A stretch of 64,000 bases of DNA from Acorus gramineus. Its lineage: Eukaryota > Streptophyta > Magnoliopsida > Acorales > Acoraceae. Made by a program: the position numbers and the translations under genes. A model generated the notes under the pieces. The model searched no databases and was not told where the DNA came from. It was given only the letters and a program-made list of their open reading frames with translations. Position 1 is the first letter of the stretch, and the number at the start of each line of letters is the position of its first letter. Below are positions 12,501 through 24,965 of this stretch, piece after piece. Where the stretch lies: the NCBI GenBank assembly GCA_030737835.1, contig JAUJYN010000012.1, positions 8,369,003 to 8,433,002 of the forward strand, given 5' to 3'.

Positions 12501-12880
12501 AAGTATCATATTCTATGATATGCATGGCATTCTCACCCACCTGAATGTGAGCGACTCCAGCCAATCTCAATCCCTATTCACAAATCAATATCTTCACGAT
12601 GTTCCACAGGTTATCAAAATAAAAAGTTGATCCCCATTTCGAGTGTTTTATTTCTCAATTCTATTCACCATCCATCCATTTTTTTTTTTTCATTTTCATT
12701 ATTATTCCTCAATGGAAGGCAGTTGATGTAAAATTTGAAAAAATCTACTCAATCAAAACCAAAGTGGTTAGATTTGTGAGACAGATTTGGATTGATATCT
12801 TCCAACTTCAAATTACAACCTGTCTAAATTATAACCATGAGGGACTGTTGTGTCAAAGTAATTGTAAAATATATTTGTAT
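9572..12880. other. Gene-free AT-rich spacer
   Basis: I see no gene. A short family with GAGGTATAT recurs here (around 10470-10620 and 11390-11400) and again near 21630, 57460 and 63075. A less AT-rich patch at 10627-10830 holds a 67-codon open frame with no motif I recognise; it may be transposon debris. Confidence 0.5.
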
Positions 12881-13680
12881 TTGTTCTGAATCTATATTTG
12901 AAAAAATAAAAAATCATTTGATATTTGAATAGCTAGAGTGTAGATATAAATATCAATATATCTAATCTAAAAATATTTAAATCCAACATATATTATAATT
13001 TAAAATATGTAATTCTATGATGTATTATTATCCATTTCATTATCTTAAATAACTATTGTCATTTTCATAAGATCTCTAGAATAAAAGACAAACACTGAAA
13101 TCTTGATTTTAATTCTTATTTTTCTCTAATGTATCACTTTAGATCATCCAAATTAATATACAAATTTAAACATGTACATTATCCAAAAAAAATACTCTCA
13201 AATTTGAAGAAATCCGAACCTGAAAATTAATATTTATATCTCAATGGTTTAGAATATGTTATGAATATATCTAATGGTATCTGATTCAAATTAGTTTTAA
13301 GCATCGAAAAAATCCTAATCTCAAATTTAATATCGTGTCCGAATAATATATGATAAGTTATTAATATATTTGGTATGTATTCTACACTGGCAACAGAGCG
13401 GAACGGATTGGATAGACCCATATTGAATTTATATTCAAATTGAATATCTGAAAAATATCCGTAACCGATATTCGATGGATATTTAAAATAAGCATCCGTA
13501 TTCAATCCAAAAATTCGAATTCGGATAATTATATGAAATATCCGAAAAATATAAATGAATGTGGATATGATTCAAATATCTGAAGATCCTATATAAAAAA
13601 TTAAAAATCATATATCTAATATCTGAAATATGTAAAATAATTCAATAAATATCGAATATAAAACATAAAATTATAAGTAT
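12880..13680. repeat. Dispersed AT-rich repeat, first copy
   Basis: Phrases such as AAATCCAACATATATTATAA (around 12970) and TTTAAACATGTACATTATCC (around 13167) recur in degenerate form at 30780-30940 and 34120-34570. The family probably represents an old transposon. Part is low-complexity ATATCCGAAT-like sequence. No gene is visible. Confidence 0.55.
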
Positions 13681-13689
13681 ATACACAAA

Positions 13690-14240
13690 ATATTACGGGC
13701 TGGATTGGCAAGGTTAAGATTTTGAGAACAAATTGTCTTAATTTTACGGGATAAAAAGTCCATCACTTTTGTCTTCATTCATATTTGTTAAAATTTAGAC
13801 AAAAAGGGGGGAAAATGATATTCTAGCCTTCAGGTGGATAAAAAAAAAATTGGGTTAAAGGCATTTACATCCCTGCAAATATGGGTAATCCCGTATAAGT
13901 CCCTGTAAAAGTTAAGTAGATACACAGGTCTCTAAAAACTCACAAAAACTCAGTTATCATACTTAGATTAAAATTTCATTCAAATTTGACAAAATATTTT
14001 ATCACCATGTAATCATATAGACATTATAGTCTTCATAAACAATAATAAAAACAAATTAGTCCATGCAAAGATCAAATTATCCTGGTAAGACTTTTTATGT
14101 TTCTTCATTTCCATTGAAGTATTGTTTGAAAATAGTTAAAAATTGGAGGATAATTTAATCATTTCATAGATATAGATTAGAGTTAAGTAGGGTAGGTTGG
14201 GTTACGAATTTTCAGATATAAGATAATTTTATAAATTTTT
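13690..14240. other. Spacer with a possible degraded MITE
   Basis: GGGCTGGATTGGCAAGGTTA at 13698 and the sequence after it resemble 63235-63340 (GGGCTAGTTTGGCATGAAGT and the following 80 bases), so both are probably left parts of one MITE family. I could not fix the right end in either copy. Confidence 0.35.
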
Positions 14241-14790
14241 AAATATAAATTTTTTTTTCTTCTGAATAATTGATAGGCTTACTATTAGGCATCAACTCAA
14301 TTGAAAGTTTAGTTGGATGTGAATGGAATTCATTGAATTCTCGATGAAAATTGATTGAGAGCTTTTTAGATGCAGTTGGGAGAGCTATTTCAATTTTTTG
14401 GCAGGTGAAATAGTAAAAGCAATGTATTATAATAAGCCTTATTAAATGGAGATATAATAGAGACTGTTGGCAGAAGAAATGTAGCAATTGGTACAGTTTC
14501 TTGTTTTCAAGAAATCAACTACATTTCTTATTAATCCATTAATGACAAGAGAGAGAGTGAGAGAGTTTTGTTGGACCACTAAAAATCTAATCAAAGTTAT
14601 TAAACTGGTCTTGTATCTGTATCCTAAGTCTCTGACTAATAATTGGAATATTAGTATTCAAATTTGAATATTAGATATTGATATTATTCGATTTAGATGA
14701 TCAAATGACATATTAGTGACAATTAGTTGAGCCTCTCTCGCAGAATAAATGTAGCAATATTGATCCGGTTTCTTGTTTTCAAGAAATCTA

Positions 14791-14884
14791 CTAGATTTCT
14801 TATTAATCTATCTCTCTTAAATGATTAATTAATGACACTAGATTTCTTATTAATCTATCTCTCTTAAATGATTAATTAATGACA
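14791..14884. repeat. Perfect 47-bp tandem duplication
   Basis: The unit beginning CTAGATTTCTTATTAATC occurs at 14791-14837 and again at 14838-14884 with no difference seen, inside copy B of the larger duplication. Confidence 0.9.
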
Positions 14885-14979
14885 CAATGGAGAGAGTTCA
14901 TTCTCGTTTTGTTGGAATACCGAAAATCTAACAAAACAAAGTATTTTCCTTCTAGATCAAAGTTATTAAATTGATCTAA

Positions 14980-15322
14980 GGGTCTGTTTGGAAACACAAA
15001 TTGAAAAGTGGTTTTTGGAATAAAGCTGCTTTTTAAGATGATTTTAGACCTTGATTTTTTTAGAATGCTTTTTTTTTAATTCAGGAATCAATATTTGAAA
15101 GGAGTTTAATGTTTGGCAGAGAAAGTTGTTTTTCAATTAAAAAAATCGATTCCGACCAAAAAGCATTGTTTTTGAGCTTTTTAAAACACAGATTTCGAGG
15201 GAAAAATTAAAAGGAATCCAGCTTTCGATTCTGCAAAAAACTGCCTCGTTTGACTGCACGATTTTAGCTTTTCAGCTTTTCAAAAAGTAAAAACGCGTCC
15301 AAATGCGCAACCAAACGGGGCT
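14980..15322. mobile_element. Tourist-like MITE with TAA target duplication
   Basis: The left end is GGGTCTGTTTGG and the right end complements to AGCCCCGTTTGG. TAA stands at 14977-14979 and at 15323-15325. The duplicated copy A of the host region (around 14600-14625) lacks the element and serves as an empty-site comparison. Confidence 0.8.
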
Positions 15323-15429
15323 TAAGTCTGTATCCCGACTAATAATTCGAATATTAGTATTCATATTTGAATCTTAGGTACCGATATTATTCGGTTCAGA
15401 TGATCAAATGACATGTTAGTGATATAAGA

Positions 15430-18400
15430 GAATTAAATGTTCAGCAAATCATATAAAATAATACAATAGGTACTTAATTTTTAAAGTTTATGATTAATGA
15501 TGCAGGATAATTCACATAATATTAACATGTAAATTTTATAATACATGTTAGAATATAATATATTTTGGAGTGGGGATTTAACATCTGCGGTTGTACTCTC
15601 GATATCTGAACATGTGATAATTTTTTATTTTTTAGATGCAAATTTTGAAAGGATATAAATCTTTTTCAGATAATTAAAAAAAGTGGGAATGCTACTTGTA
15701 ATAAGTATTGATTGATTATTAGTTGGGTAATGATAAATTGAATGGGAAAATCTGAGTTGTTGCAAGGACATTGCAAATGTGACACATATTGGGTACAATT
15801 TCTACATTAAAGATTGGGATTGTGATTTGTTTTTAATTTCATCAACCATTCATGAACCTAAACAAGTATTTTATGTGGACAAGAATATGTTAGACCAATC
15901 AAACAACTGTGTAAAAGTAGGATTTCTGTGGCTGCAATTTCCAGAGTCTTGGATGACTTAAATTGAACTCTCAGTCCAGTTGGAACCATTTTTTTATACA
16001 CTAATGAGATGATGTGTTGTTTTTTATTTTACTTTATTATTATTATTAATTTTTTTTGGTGATGTGTTTTTTTTTTATTGACATTGTAGAAGATGTTTGA
16101 CATGATTTGCAATCAAAGTAGGCAATTATAAAATTTGGTACCTATATGGCTATATTTAGATATGATAAAATAAGTTTTGGTATAGCTTTGGAAAGCGAAT
16201 TTGAAAAACAGTTTTTCATCAAAGCAGTTTTGATAAATAGCTTTCCAAGAAATATATTTTTGTTGGATTTCTAATAATCTAATTTTTATAATTAAAACAT
16301 ATTTTTGATTTTCTAAGTTGAAGCCGCTGGGGTGATTGGAGATTAGATTAAGTATAATTCCTAAAAGATAAAATCTTCAAAAGTTGTTCAAACTCATTTT
16401 TAAACACAACTTAAGAAAGAGATGGAATAATCTATCTAATCTAAAGAGATTAAAATGCTCATCATTTTGTTTGAAAAAAAAAAAAAGCTTCACCTACAAC
16501 TCTTGCACACATATCAAACCCCATTTGGATCCGTAGTAGAGCGAATTCTACAGATCTAAACACAATGTAACGATGGGAGTTCCGGATGTGTTTTATGTGC
16601 AAAACAGTCTGCGTTTGAGAAACTCTCAAAATAATTTTTTTCAAACATAGGGTTAATTTAACCCCCTCGCATGGGAACGTAGGGTTCCCACCGCATTCTC
16701 AGACGGCCCTCAATCTCTGTCTTGTCTCTCGTGTAGATGAGTATTCTCAAACATAATTAATATAAAAATCATTTTAAAAGTTATAAGCTCTTATAAACAT
16801 TTTATCCGCTAGTGAACTAAAATAAAAACATGATTTTTAATATTTTCAATCAGAATAATAAAAAATATATATATATAATCAAATAAAAAGTTTTTTTTAT
16901 TCTGCATAAATTATTGGTGCCTTCACCATCAGAATAGATCACTCTCAATTGAGGACAATTCTGAGGTCATATTACATAACCATTTTAAAACCAAATATAT
17001 TGTTGGTAATTGGATTAAGGACATGGGTTTCTTTCTACACAATTTTGAAAAAACAAGTTGATTGTGATGTTTCTTTTTTTATTTAGTCATGTAATATGTG
17101 AAATACAAGTCCCATGATTCCATGAATATGTAAATATTGTATGTTTGTGGAGTTCACATGCATTGTTGGATCTTGAAAGATTGAGGGTGACAAAATAAAT
17201 GAAAAAAACATTACACAATGTCCTTTCATTTGGGCAGTAGAGACATCCCCTACTTTTATATATTTAATAATTTGTCTAATGTAAAGTATATAATGTTTAG
17301 TTGGTAGGAAGGTTGTATAAGTATTATTGATGGGTTGGATGCAATTTTTGGGTCTCCAGTTCAGTAGTCTTTTAGAATGTCTAATCTCCACTCCTACAGT
17401 TTTGTTGTGATCTGTGTCTCATGGACCCTCAACCACACACTATGTGATGCAAATTGTCTATGCACATGCATACAATGTCATGAGAGATGAAAACAATCTT
17501 ATTTTTATTCTCAATTCTTACCTTAACATTTATATGCCTTTGGTGTGGATTGTACTAAGGTCCTGTTTGACAAAACCAATTGAAGAGCTTTTAACTTTTT
17601 AAAAACGGGACTGTAAATGAGATCGAGTGTATTCACACTCATACAAGAACAGAAAATAATATTAATAGCTTTCTCAAATATATTTAATCAATCAATTGGG
17701 ATGAATTGAGCCAAGATCCGTGTATTAATGGGCTTGGGGTTCTAGATCTATATTTTGTATCTTGAAACAGTTTGCATCCAATCCCTGTAGGGATTGTGTC
17801 ATCCTGTTTGATACTTTGTTAAAAAAATGATATTTTTAATCTTGTGTGCAACTTTGTCCATAATTCTACATAATGTTATAAAAAATAAAGTATACATTGA
17901 GATACATTAATTTTTTTTTTAAATAAAAAATGTTTAATTTTTATACATTGCTATAGTACAATATGCACTGCACTATTACAGTGTATAAATTATTGGAGAT
18001 AGTTTGTGAAATGTATATGTGGTTGCCAAAAAAACTAGTGTATCAGCCTTTAGAAAAAAACAATTGGTGGGGGAATACATAGAACATTAATAATCATTCC
18101 AAAAATACACTCTTATGAATACGTGGATGATAACATAGTCAAATTTGAAGCACCATCATCAATGCCCATGTCATGTGCTTTCCCTCTTATTAAACTAGGT
18201 CATCTGACTGACCTACCACCTTTTATTGAACATCATGGTCTTCAAACTCAATATGTTCTCTCTTGTTTGTTTTCCTTAAGTCTTCAAAAAAACCAGAGTT
18301 TCTTCAGTCAACCATCATAAATAATTTAAATATATACCACTGTTTAACATTAATCACGACACGTAATCCGCATATAATATAAACTTTTTGGCTTCAACAA

Positions 18401-18500
18401 TGAATAGTTTATGATAGATGCAGTTTTAAAGAGGGAACACAGATATTGAAAGACAAGTGGTGGGGGGAGAATGTTTGATTTTCAACCACATAGAAATTAA
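15430..18500. other. Gene-free AT-rich spacer
   Basis: No gene, RNA gene or clear transposon end is seen. Open frames of about 60-100 codons here show no domain or codon bias. A weak inverted-end pair around 16165-16415 (TAAGTTTTGGTATAGC against the complement of its degraded partner ACACAACTTAAG) may be a worn MITE. Confidence 0.5.
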
Positions 18501-18503
18501 AAA

Positions 18504-18778
18504 GAGACCCGACCGGATCCAGTTATCTAACTGGACAACGTGAAAATCGAACTGCACAACCAATTGTTAGGTACATATTTCACTCTCCTATTGGATACTG
18601 ATGATACTTAGGAATTCATATTTTCTCCAATAGCTGATTGGATCTAATAAGAGAGGAAAATATATACCCAATAATTGGTTGTGCAGTTCGATTTATAAGT
18701 GGTGCAGTTCAATTTTCACGTAGTCCAGTTCGGTATTGATCGAACTGATCAGATCCAATCCTGACTGGATCCGGTCCC
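18504..18778. mobile_element. MITE with perfect 9-bp target duplication (Mutator-like)
   Basis: The ends contain GACCGGATCCAGT on the left and its inverse ACTGGATCCGGTC on the right. The subterminal parts also pair (ACGTGAAAATCGAACTGCAC on the left). AATTAAAAA is present at both flanks (18495-18503 and 18779-18787). No coding capacity. Confidence 0.75.
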
Positions 18779-18871
18779 AATTAAAAATGTCACTCTGAAA
18801 TATGTTTTTGTAAAACAAAGCAGCACATTTTTCCATAACAAAATATTAGTTGCCAAGGTCGAGCTATATAT

Positions 18872-19157
18872 AATTTTGGAATTAAAGTTATTTTAGGTTA
18901 TTTCACTGAAAGAATATGTGAGGCCCACTATCAAATTAACTCTCAAATCAACTATCATTGTTTTTCACCATTTACAAATCCTTATCCACCTTTATTAATA
19001 TTTTATCCAAACAACAATAAACTTTATTATTACGTTTCCCAAGGAGAATAATTTAAAACACAATCAAACACAAATCACTTATTCCACTGCTATACCCATT
19101 TATGCCGGAATAACTGTATACCCAAGAATAAGTCATATTTTGTATCCAAACGTGGGC
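18872..19157 (-). mobile_element. Tourist-like MITE of the abundant family, reverse copy
   Basis: The reverse complement of this stretch matches 19161-19463 base for base over most of its length, including the family hallmark ACAACCAAACACAAAATCA (here degraded) and the block TAACTTTAATTCCAAAA. It ends GTGGGC against the TTA at 19158-19160. The outer left end is not preserved, so this copy is probably truncated. Confidence 0.7.
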
Positions 19158-19160
19158 TTA

Positions 19161-19602
19161 GCCTATGTTTGGCTACAGAGTATGACTTATTCCGAGGCAT
19201 ACACTTATATCAGCATTAGTGGGTGTAGCAGTAGAATAAGTGATTTTGTGTTTGGTTGTGTTTTGAATTATTCTCGTTGAAAAACGTAAAAAGAAAGTTC
19301 TGGTTGTTTGGATAAAATGTGGATAAAGATTAATAAAAGGTAAAAAAAAATGATGATAGTTGATTTGACAGATGATTTATAAGAGGTGATGATAGTTGAT
19401 TTGACAGTGACCCCATATATTCTTTGGATGGAATAATCTTGAATAACTTTAATTCCAAAAATTGGGTGGAATTTATATACTACTTTATACTAGTTTATTG
19501 TGACATATGATATCACAAGATATTCATTGTATCCAAACACCAAAAAGTCTCTATTCTATTTTATTTCAGGTTATTCCGTGGCCTATTCCGTATCCCAAGG
19601 GC
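19161..19602 (+). mobile_element. Tourist-like MITE of the abundant family, forward copy
   Basis: The left end GCCTATGTTTGGCTAC and the right end (complement GCCCTTGGGATACGG) are related inverted repeats. TTA flanks both sides (19158-19160 and 19603-19605). With the reverse copy immediately to its left it makes a palindrome of about 590 bases. Related copies lie near 23340, 29616, 46010, 46925, 47209 and 56690. Confidence 0.75.
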
Positions 19603-19609
19603 TTAGAGT

Positions 19610-22600
19610 AATTCATTAATACTGTATCTTTGTTATGTGTGTCGTTATAGTTATACGTCATATAGTTATATATCAAGCTATATAGACTCATTTCTAATTA
19701 TTATTTTTTCATACGGTTAGTGGGAGTCAAATTTGTAATTTTATCACAAAAAATCTAAAATCTAAAGATTAAAAAAAAATTATATCTTTTCTTTATTTAT
19801 GTTGAGCCACATAAATCTTTTTTTTTTTTCTTCTCTATTTAACAAAATTACTTTATGTATATATCTTGTTATGCCTCTTCTCTTGATATGCACATTTTGA
19901 TGTTTTTCTACTAAATTATTTATTGATTCTTTCAAAATGTTGTATTAAAATCAAACTTCTAAGACCTCATTGAAACCAATTAAACCAATTATCAAATGAA
20001 TTTTGTATCTTCAGAATCAATGTTTAGATAATGGATTTCAGATAAGCAAAAAATTATAATGAAAAATTGGTTGATTTTTTTAAAATCTATTATTTTAATC
20101 AAGCTATATTCTAAGATTGGTACCTAAAAAAAACAATTCTTAATTGAAAAATATTTTTCAATCATGTGTCATTCAAACACAACATTACTTAGAGGCTCCC
20201 CACTTACATGTATTTTCATCACAGTAAAAAAAAAAAAATTGAAAAATATTATTATAAAATCCAACCACAAATAAAAAGTGGGACCCAACCATTTGTAATG
20301 TAATGTTTATAATGAAAAACATATTATATATATTTCTGAGGCGTCAGAAATTGCAGGGGACCCCTTCAACGAAATCTTCAGATGCGTTAAACATTTTAAT
20401 TTTTAAGAAGGAACGATAAATCTTGACCGTTGAAATTCTCGTTCTTTTGACAGAGACTATTCTCGGTCAGAAAATACGCGAAGAAAGTCCATTCAGAGAT
20501 TCAGGCGGGGGAATCTCAACCGTTGGATCTTGCAGAAGTCTGACTCAAATAAACGATTGCCTTCCAATTCCCAAAATACCCCTTTCGGCAACAAAAATGT
20601 CATTTTTTTACTTTTCTCAATAACAATAAATAAATAAAAATAAGTCAAATAGAAAACCATTTCTTGTCATGATCAATTATATATGTAGTATACTATCAAG
20701 AGTAAATAACTCCGAAAGGGAGGGGGGTTCCACGTTAATCCTGTCACCCAAATTTTGTGCATATCTTTTAACCTAACACATTTTGACTAATAAATATGAA
20801 AAACTTAGTTGAGAGTAAGCTTTATGATCAAAATTAATTGGGTACACATTTCACAAACAAAAAAAAGGTATATTTGAATATTGAATTCAGTATGATTTAA
20901 AGACCAGCAGAACAAGCAGTTATTGCAAATACAATTCTCATGATGAGTGAAATAAAACAAAACAAAATAAAGTCAGATAGCAAGTTCAATGCAGGCACTC
21001 CGACATCATTTTATGGGGTCCCCACCCCATTAAAATAATTAATTTTTATGTGGGTGGGGATGATAACAAAGAAGAAAAAATAAATAAATGCAACGTTTGG
21101 TTGCGAGATTGAAATGTTTTTACGTTTGTAAGAAATTATTTTTATAATCGTGTAATTAAATGATTTTACTGCAGTCGTTTCCTATAAATTGATTTTAGGC
21201 TTATAGTATCTAAAAGCTTGGGGGTGAGTTTTTTGCAGAATTAGTTTTAAAACCTAAATTCTTACGTAATCAGTTTTGCAATCGCACAACCAAATGCATT
21301 CAAAAAAAGAGAAAGAGAAAGAGAAAGAGAAAAAGAAAGGATGGTGGACCGAAGGCAGCAAAGCAATGGTGGGCAAAAAAGAGCATCAATGGTGGGTGAA
21401 GGACATGTGAGGTGGGAGTAAATATTCACTCATAAATAAAAAGAGTAGTGATATTATAGAGTTCCTTTTCTAGCTCTATTTCTAATCTCATATGTTTCGT
21501 TAACGTCATATGTTCACATTAATGAAATATATGTTTCGATAAATTTTTTATATATACTATAAATGCATCCATACAATTAATTAGAATGTATGTTTTATTT
21601 TTTATATAAAAACATATACTTCATTAGATGAGGTATATTACATTTAAAAAATTAAAACATATGCATACTACAATTATGACCGGTCAAAAAGAGACTTTAA
21701 CATTATCCAACTAAAAAATGGGATATATTGGTGTGGTTAAGCCACATATTTTGAAAACGAGCCTAGTTATTCCAAGAACGCTGTTATGCAATCATCTTTC
21801 TATTCTTATTTGTAATCTTATATATCTCGTTAACCGAATATACTCAACGTAACAAAATATAAATATGGTTAATAATTTCTTACATTCTCTATATATAAGT
21901 CCATACAACTATTAAAAGAAACTGTGCATATGTTCAATGAAACTGATTTTATTTAGGTCAAAAACACCAACTTAAGGGGGTTTGATTGTTTGACATTGAA
22001 AACACAGATTAATCAAACGCAGTTAATCAATGTGGTCTTTATATAACTATATTTAAATATATTGTTTTATGTGAATCACTAACGTTGGGTCAAACAGTGG
22101 AGGAATGTCAAAACCGGACCATTCTGCATATACTAAAAATTATATATAAATATTTATTTATTTATTGGTAGAGATTATAAAAAATAAACGATTTTTATGG
22201 GTATAGATTTTTTAAAATAATGGTTGTTTTTTACTTCTAATAAAAAACTCATTTGAGCCCATTCTTAAAACTACCCACACCATAAGTTTTTTTTGTGTAC
22301 AGTGTACTTTTATATTATCCCAAAATAGAGCTAAATATTATTTATCATTACTTAGCAAAAATTACCTAAAATCATATTTAATAATCCCAAGAGGTTTAAC
22401 CGTTTAACAAATTGATATTTTCGGCATCTATTGGTCGAACATATGATTAGAATCCAGAAATAATACATTTTAGTATAAATAGTTTCTCAAATTTATATAT
22501 TTTATTTTAAAATTACACTAATTATTGTCATCTCATTCTCCCTTTCAATTTTTTTTTTATGAATATTGCAGGCATGTCACACTCAGACACAGATTTTGTG

Positions 22601-23130
22601 ATTATATCCTAAAAAAATTAGGAAACACATAAGAAAAATCAAAATTTTGAACATGAATGATTACTTTTTTAAAATGTTATTTGTCCCCACTCACAGATTT
22701 ATTAAGTTTGTTAAAGGATTTAGAAAAAACATTTTCAGAACAAGCAAATTTTTGAAGGGATGCGTTCTTTGGAGGAAGGGAATCAAAAGAATATTGGTCA
22801 CTCTAATAATGCGCCAAAATGCATCTTATATGTGAAGACCATTTTCCATATTGTCTTTTAACATGTAAGAATGGCAAACAATTTTGAACACTTAAAATCC
22901 CTCATTGGTTATTAATAAGTACTAACATGATCTAACTTTGCTTGAATCTCTCCCATTGAGACCTTGTTTAGATCAGCATTTAGATAGATTTCACATTGGA
23001 AAGTAAAAAAAACACAAACATGAGTTCAAATTGATTTTTTGGTCGTTTTAAAAAACTCATAAAACAATGCTTTTAAAATACAGGGTTTTAACCTTTGGAC
23101 TATTTCAGACAATAGAATAAGTATTTAGAT
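19610..23130. other. Gene-free spacer upstream of FATB
   Basis: No gene is seen. 20340-20620 is less AT-rich and holds TTGACCGTTG and CAACCGTTGG; I cannot assign it. A candidate MITE at about 21088-21302 has ends TGCAACGTTTGGTTGCGAG and the complement of TGCATTTGGTTGTGCGA. A GAAAGA-type microsatellite follows at 21306-21338. Confidence 0.5.
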
Positions 23131-23160
23131 GCCATTCCAAATACAATAGAATAAGTATTT

Positions 23161-23620
23161 GGTATAACCATTCCACCATCTCCCTGGTATTAGGTAGAGG
23201 GTTAATACTGAAATAGACTATAATGAGCTAATAAAGTAAAAAAACCTGTTTGCATTGATGTAATAGACTAGTATTTAGATGCCAGTATAAACTGAAATTA
23301 GGTGGTATAACCATTCCACCGTCTCCCTGGTATTAGGCTATTTTAGACAATAGAATAAATGGGTCCTATTATTAAATTAACTATCACCATCTCTATATCA
23401 AAGACCCATAGATCAAATCATTTTTTACCTTTTATAAATATTCATCAACACTTAAGTCATATTTTATTCACATCTTATTCATGAACAACCAAATAATAAA
23501 AACTTCACCATTTTTATTTCTCAACGTGAATAACTAAAAACACAACAAAACATAAAATCACTCATTCCACTAGTATAATAATTTAGGATAACTGAAAGCT
23601 ACCTCTTCAAAGCTTTTGAA
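23161..23620. repeat. Direct repeat and MITE fragment in the FATB upstream region
   Basis: The block GGTATAACCATTCCACC...CTCCCTGGTATTAGG occurs near 23161 and again near 23304, 143 bases apart, with one internal difference seen (CATCT/CGTCT). From about 23350 the sequence is a reverse-oriented member of the Tourist-like family (TCAACGTGAATAACTAAAAA, then an ACAACAAAACATAAAATCAC block). It lies 400-900 bases before the TATA box. Confidence 0.6.
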
Positions 23621-24020
23621 AATCTTAAATTTTGAGTATTTTTTTTTATAAAAATCTATCTATAGTTTTTATTTCAGTTTTTATTTAAAAATAGATTAAA
23701 AAATAATAATTTTTTACAAATCCAAAAGCTATAGATTTTCAGAACGGGGTGTCTCCATACAACCAAACAGTGAAAAATCAGAGTTCCCATTATACACCCC
23801 ATTCCCAAAATACCCCCCACATACCTATATTTCATTATTTTATCCCCAGCATCACTATCAACAGATAGAAGGGTAAATAAGTCAATTCCACTCAAAATAA
23901 AAAATTGACAGCTTGGAAAATCTGGGAAGGATCCAACCACATGTAATTTCAACCACATTTTGGGGGTATTATCGTCCAATTAAAAACTCAAAAGCGGGTC
24001 CCACCGCCAGTTGTTGTGGG

Positions 24021-24028
24021 TATAAATA
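24021..24028 (+). promoter_or_regulatory. FATB TATA box
   Basis: TATAAATA stands about 940 bases before the ATG. The start of transcription would fall around 24050-24060. Because a 5' UTR intron follows, the distance to the ATG in mRNA would be only about 190-200 bases. Confidence 0.7.
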
Positions 24029-24231
24029 CGCGTTTGTCTTTCCAGCGAAGCCAAAAAAATAAGGTCTTCAAAAATAAATAAAAAATTATTTATTTTTATA
24101 ATTCAAAAACCGGTCCCTTCGAAAAGGCTTTCCATTTTTAGGGTTCCGACGAAATTCTCTGTCGATCGAGAGATTGGAAACCTGAAAAGTGAAGGCTTTG
24201 GTGGGGATTGGTTGATCGAGTTCTGAAGGAG

Positions 24232-24954
24232 GTGAGGCGTCGTCTCTGTTTCGTTGCATTTTATGTTATTTTTTTCGATTTCGTCGTGGTTTGGTGTAGG
24301 TGGTTTTGTTGAATCTAGTGTGTGTGTGTGTTTTTTTTTTTTTTGAAAATCAAGGTTTTTTAGGGTTTTTTTGAGTGGGTCATCGGGTGGATTTTGAAAA
24401 GGTGGGGTTTTGAATGGATTTTATGTGGGTTTCAGATTGAGAGATGGATCTGGCGATGCTTTTTTAGGGTGTTTTGTTTTGTTTTTTTTAGTTTTTTTAA
24501 TTTGGGTTTGATATTTTTGGGTTGTTGTTGTTGTTTCTGGTGTACCTTCTCATCCAGACTGAGTTTTTTTTTCCTGGGTTGCAGATCGGCTTTAAAAGTT
24601 TTATTGAACTTTTTTTTAAAATTTATTTGAATTCTGGGTCGTGAATTCTAAATACTAGTTTTAGATGTATCCCTGATTATGGGTTTTTGATCAATTGAAA
24701 AAAATAATAATCAATTTTGGTGTTCAAAAGTGTTTTTGCTTCTCTGAAAATAAAAAAAGTTAAGCTTTCTGCAGATCCTGACCATCTGATTCGAGGTCTC
24801 GCCAGCAATGGCCGTCAAAATTTTACAGTTTAATCTTTTTTTTTCTCATGGGTTTGAAAAAAAACATCAATTTTGATGTCCAAAATCTGATCTTTATTTG
24901 TTCTTCTCCAGAGGTCCCATCTTTGTCTGCGGTCAATCTTGGTTTTCTTATCAG
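24232..24954 (+). other. FATB 5' UTR intron
   Basis: The donor is GGAG/GTGAGG at 24231/24232 and the acceptor TTATCAG ends at 24954, eleven bases before the ATG. Sequence between is T-rich with a GT run near 24320, typical of plant introns. Plant FATB genes commonly carry an intron here. No cDNA is available to confirm it. Confidence 0.65.
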
Positions 24955-24965
24955 TGGATCCACAA

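Larger units (their letters stand above)
14466..15421. repeat. Old tandem segmental duplication of about 250 bp
   Basis: Copy A (14466-14718) and copy B (14738-15421) align along their length: TTTCTTGTTTTCAAGAAATC, the AAGTTATTAAA block, then the block from ACTAATAATT to GATGATCAAATGACAT. Copy B has grown by a 47-bp internal tandem repeat and by a MITE at 14980-15322, both absent from copy A. Confidence 0.75.

Noticed and set aside
24939..24965. Upstream extension of the FATB frame
   Set aside because: It has no ATG of its own and runs across the probable 5' UTR acceptor at 24954; the family start MxATAAxSAFFP begins at 24966.
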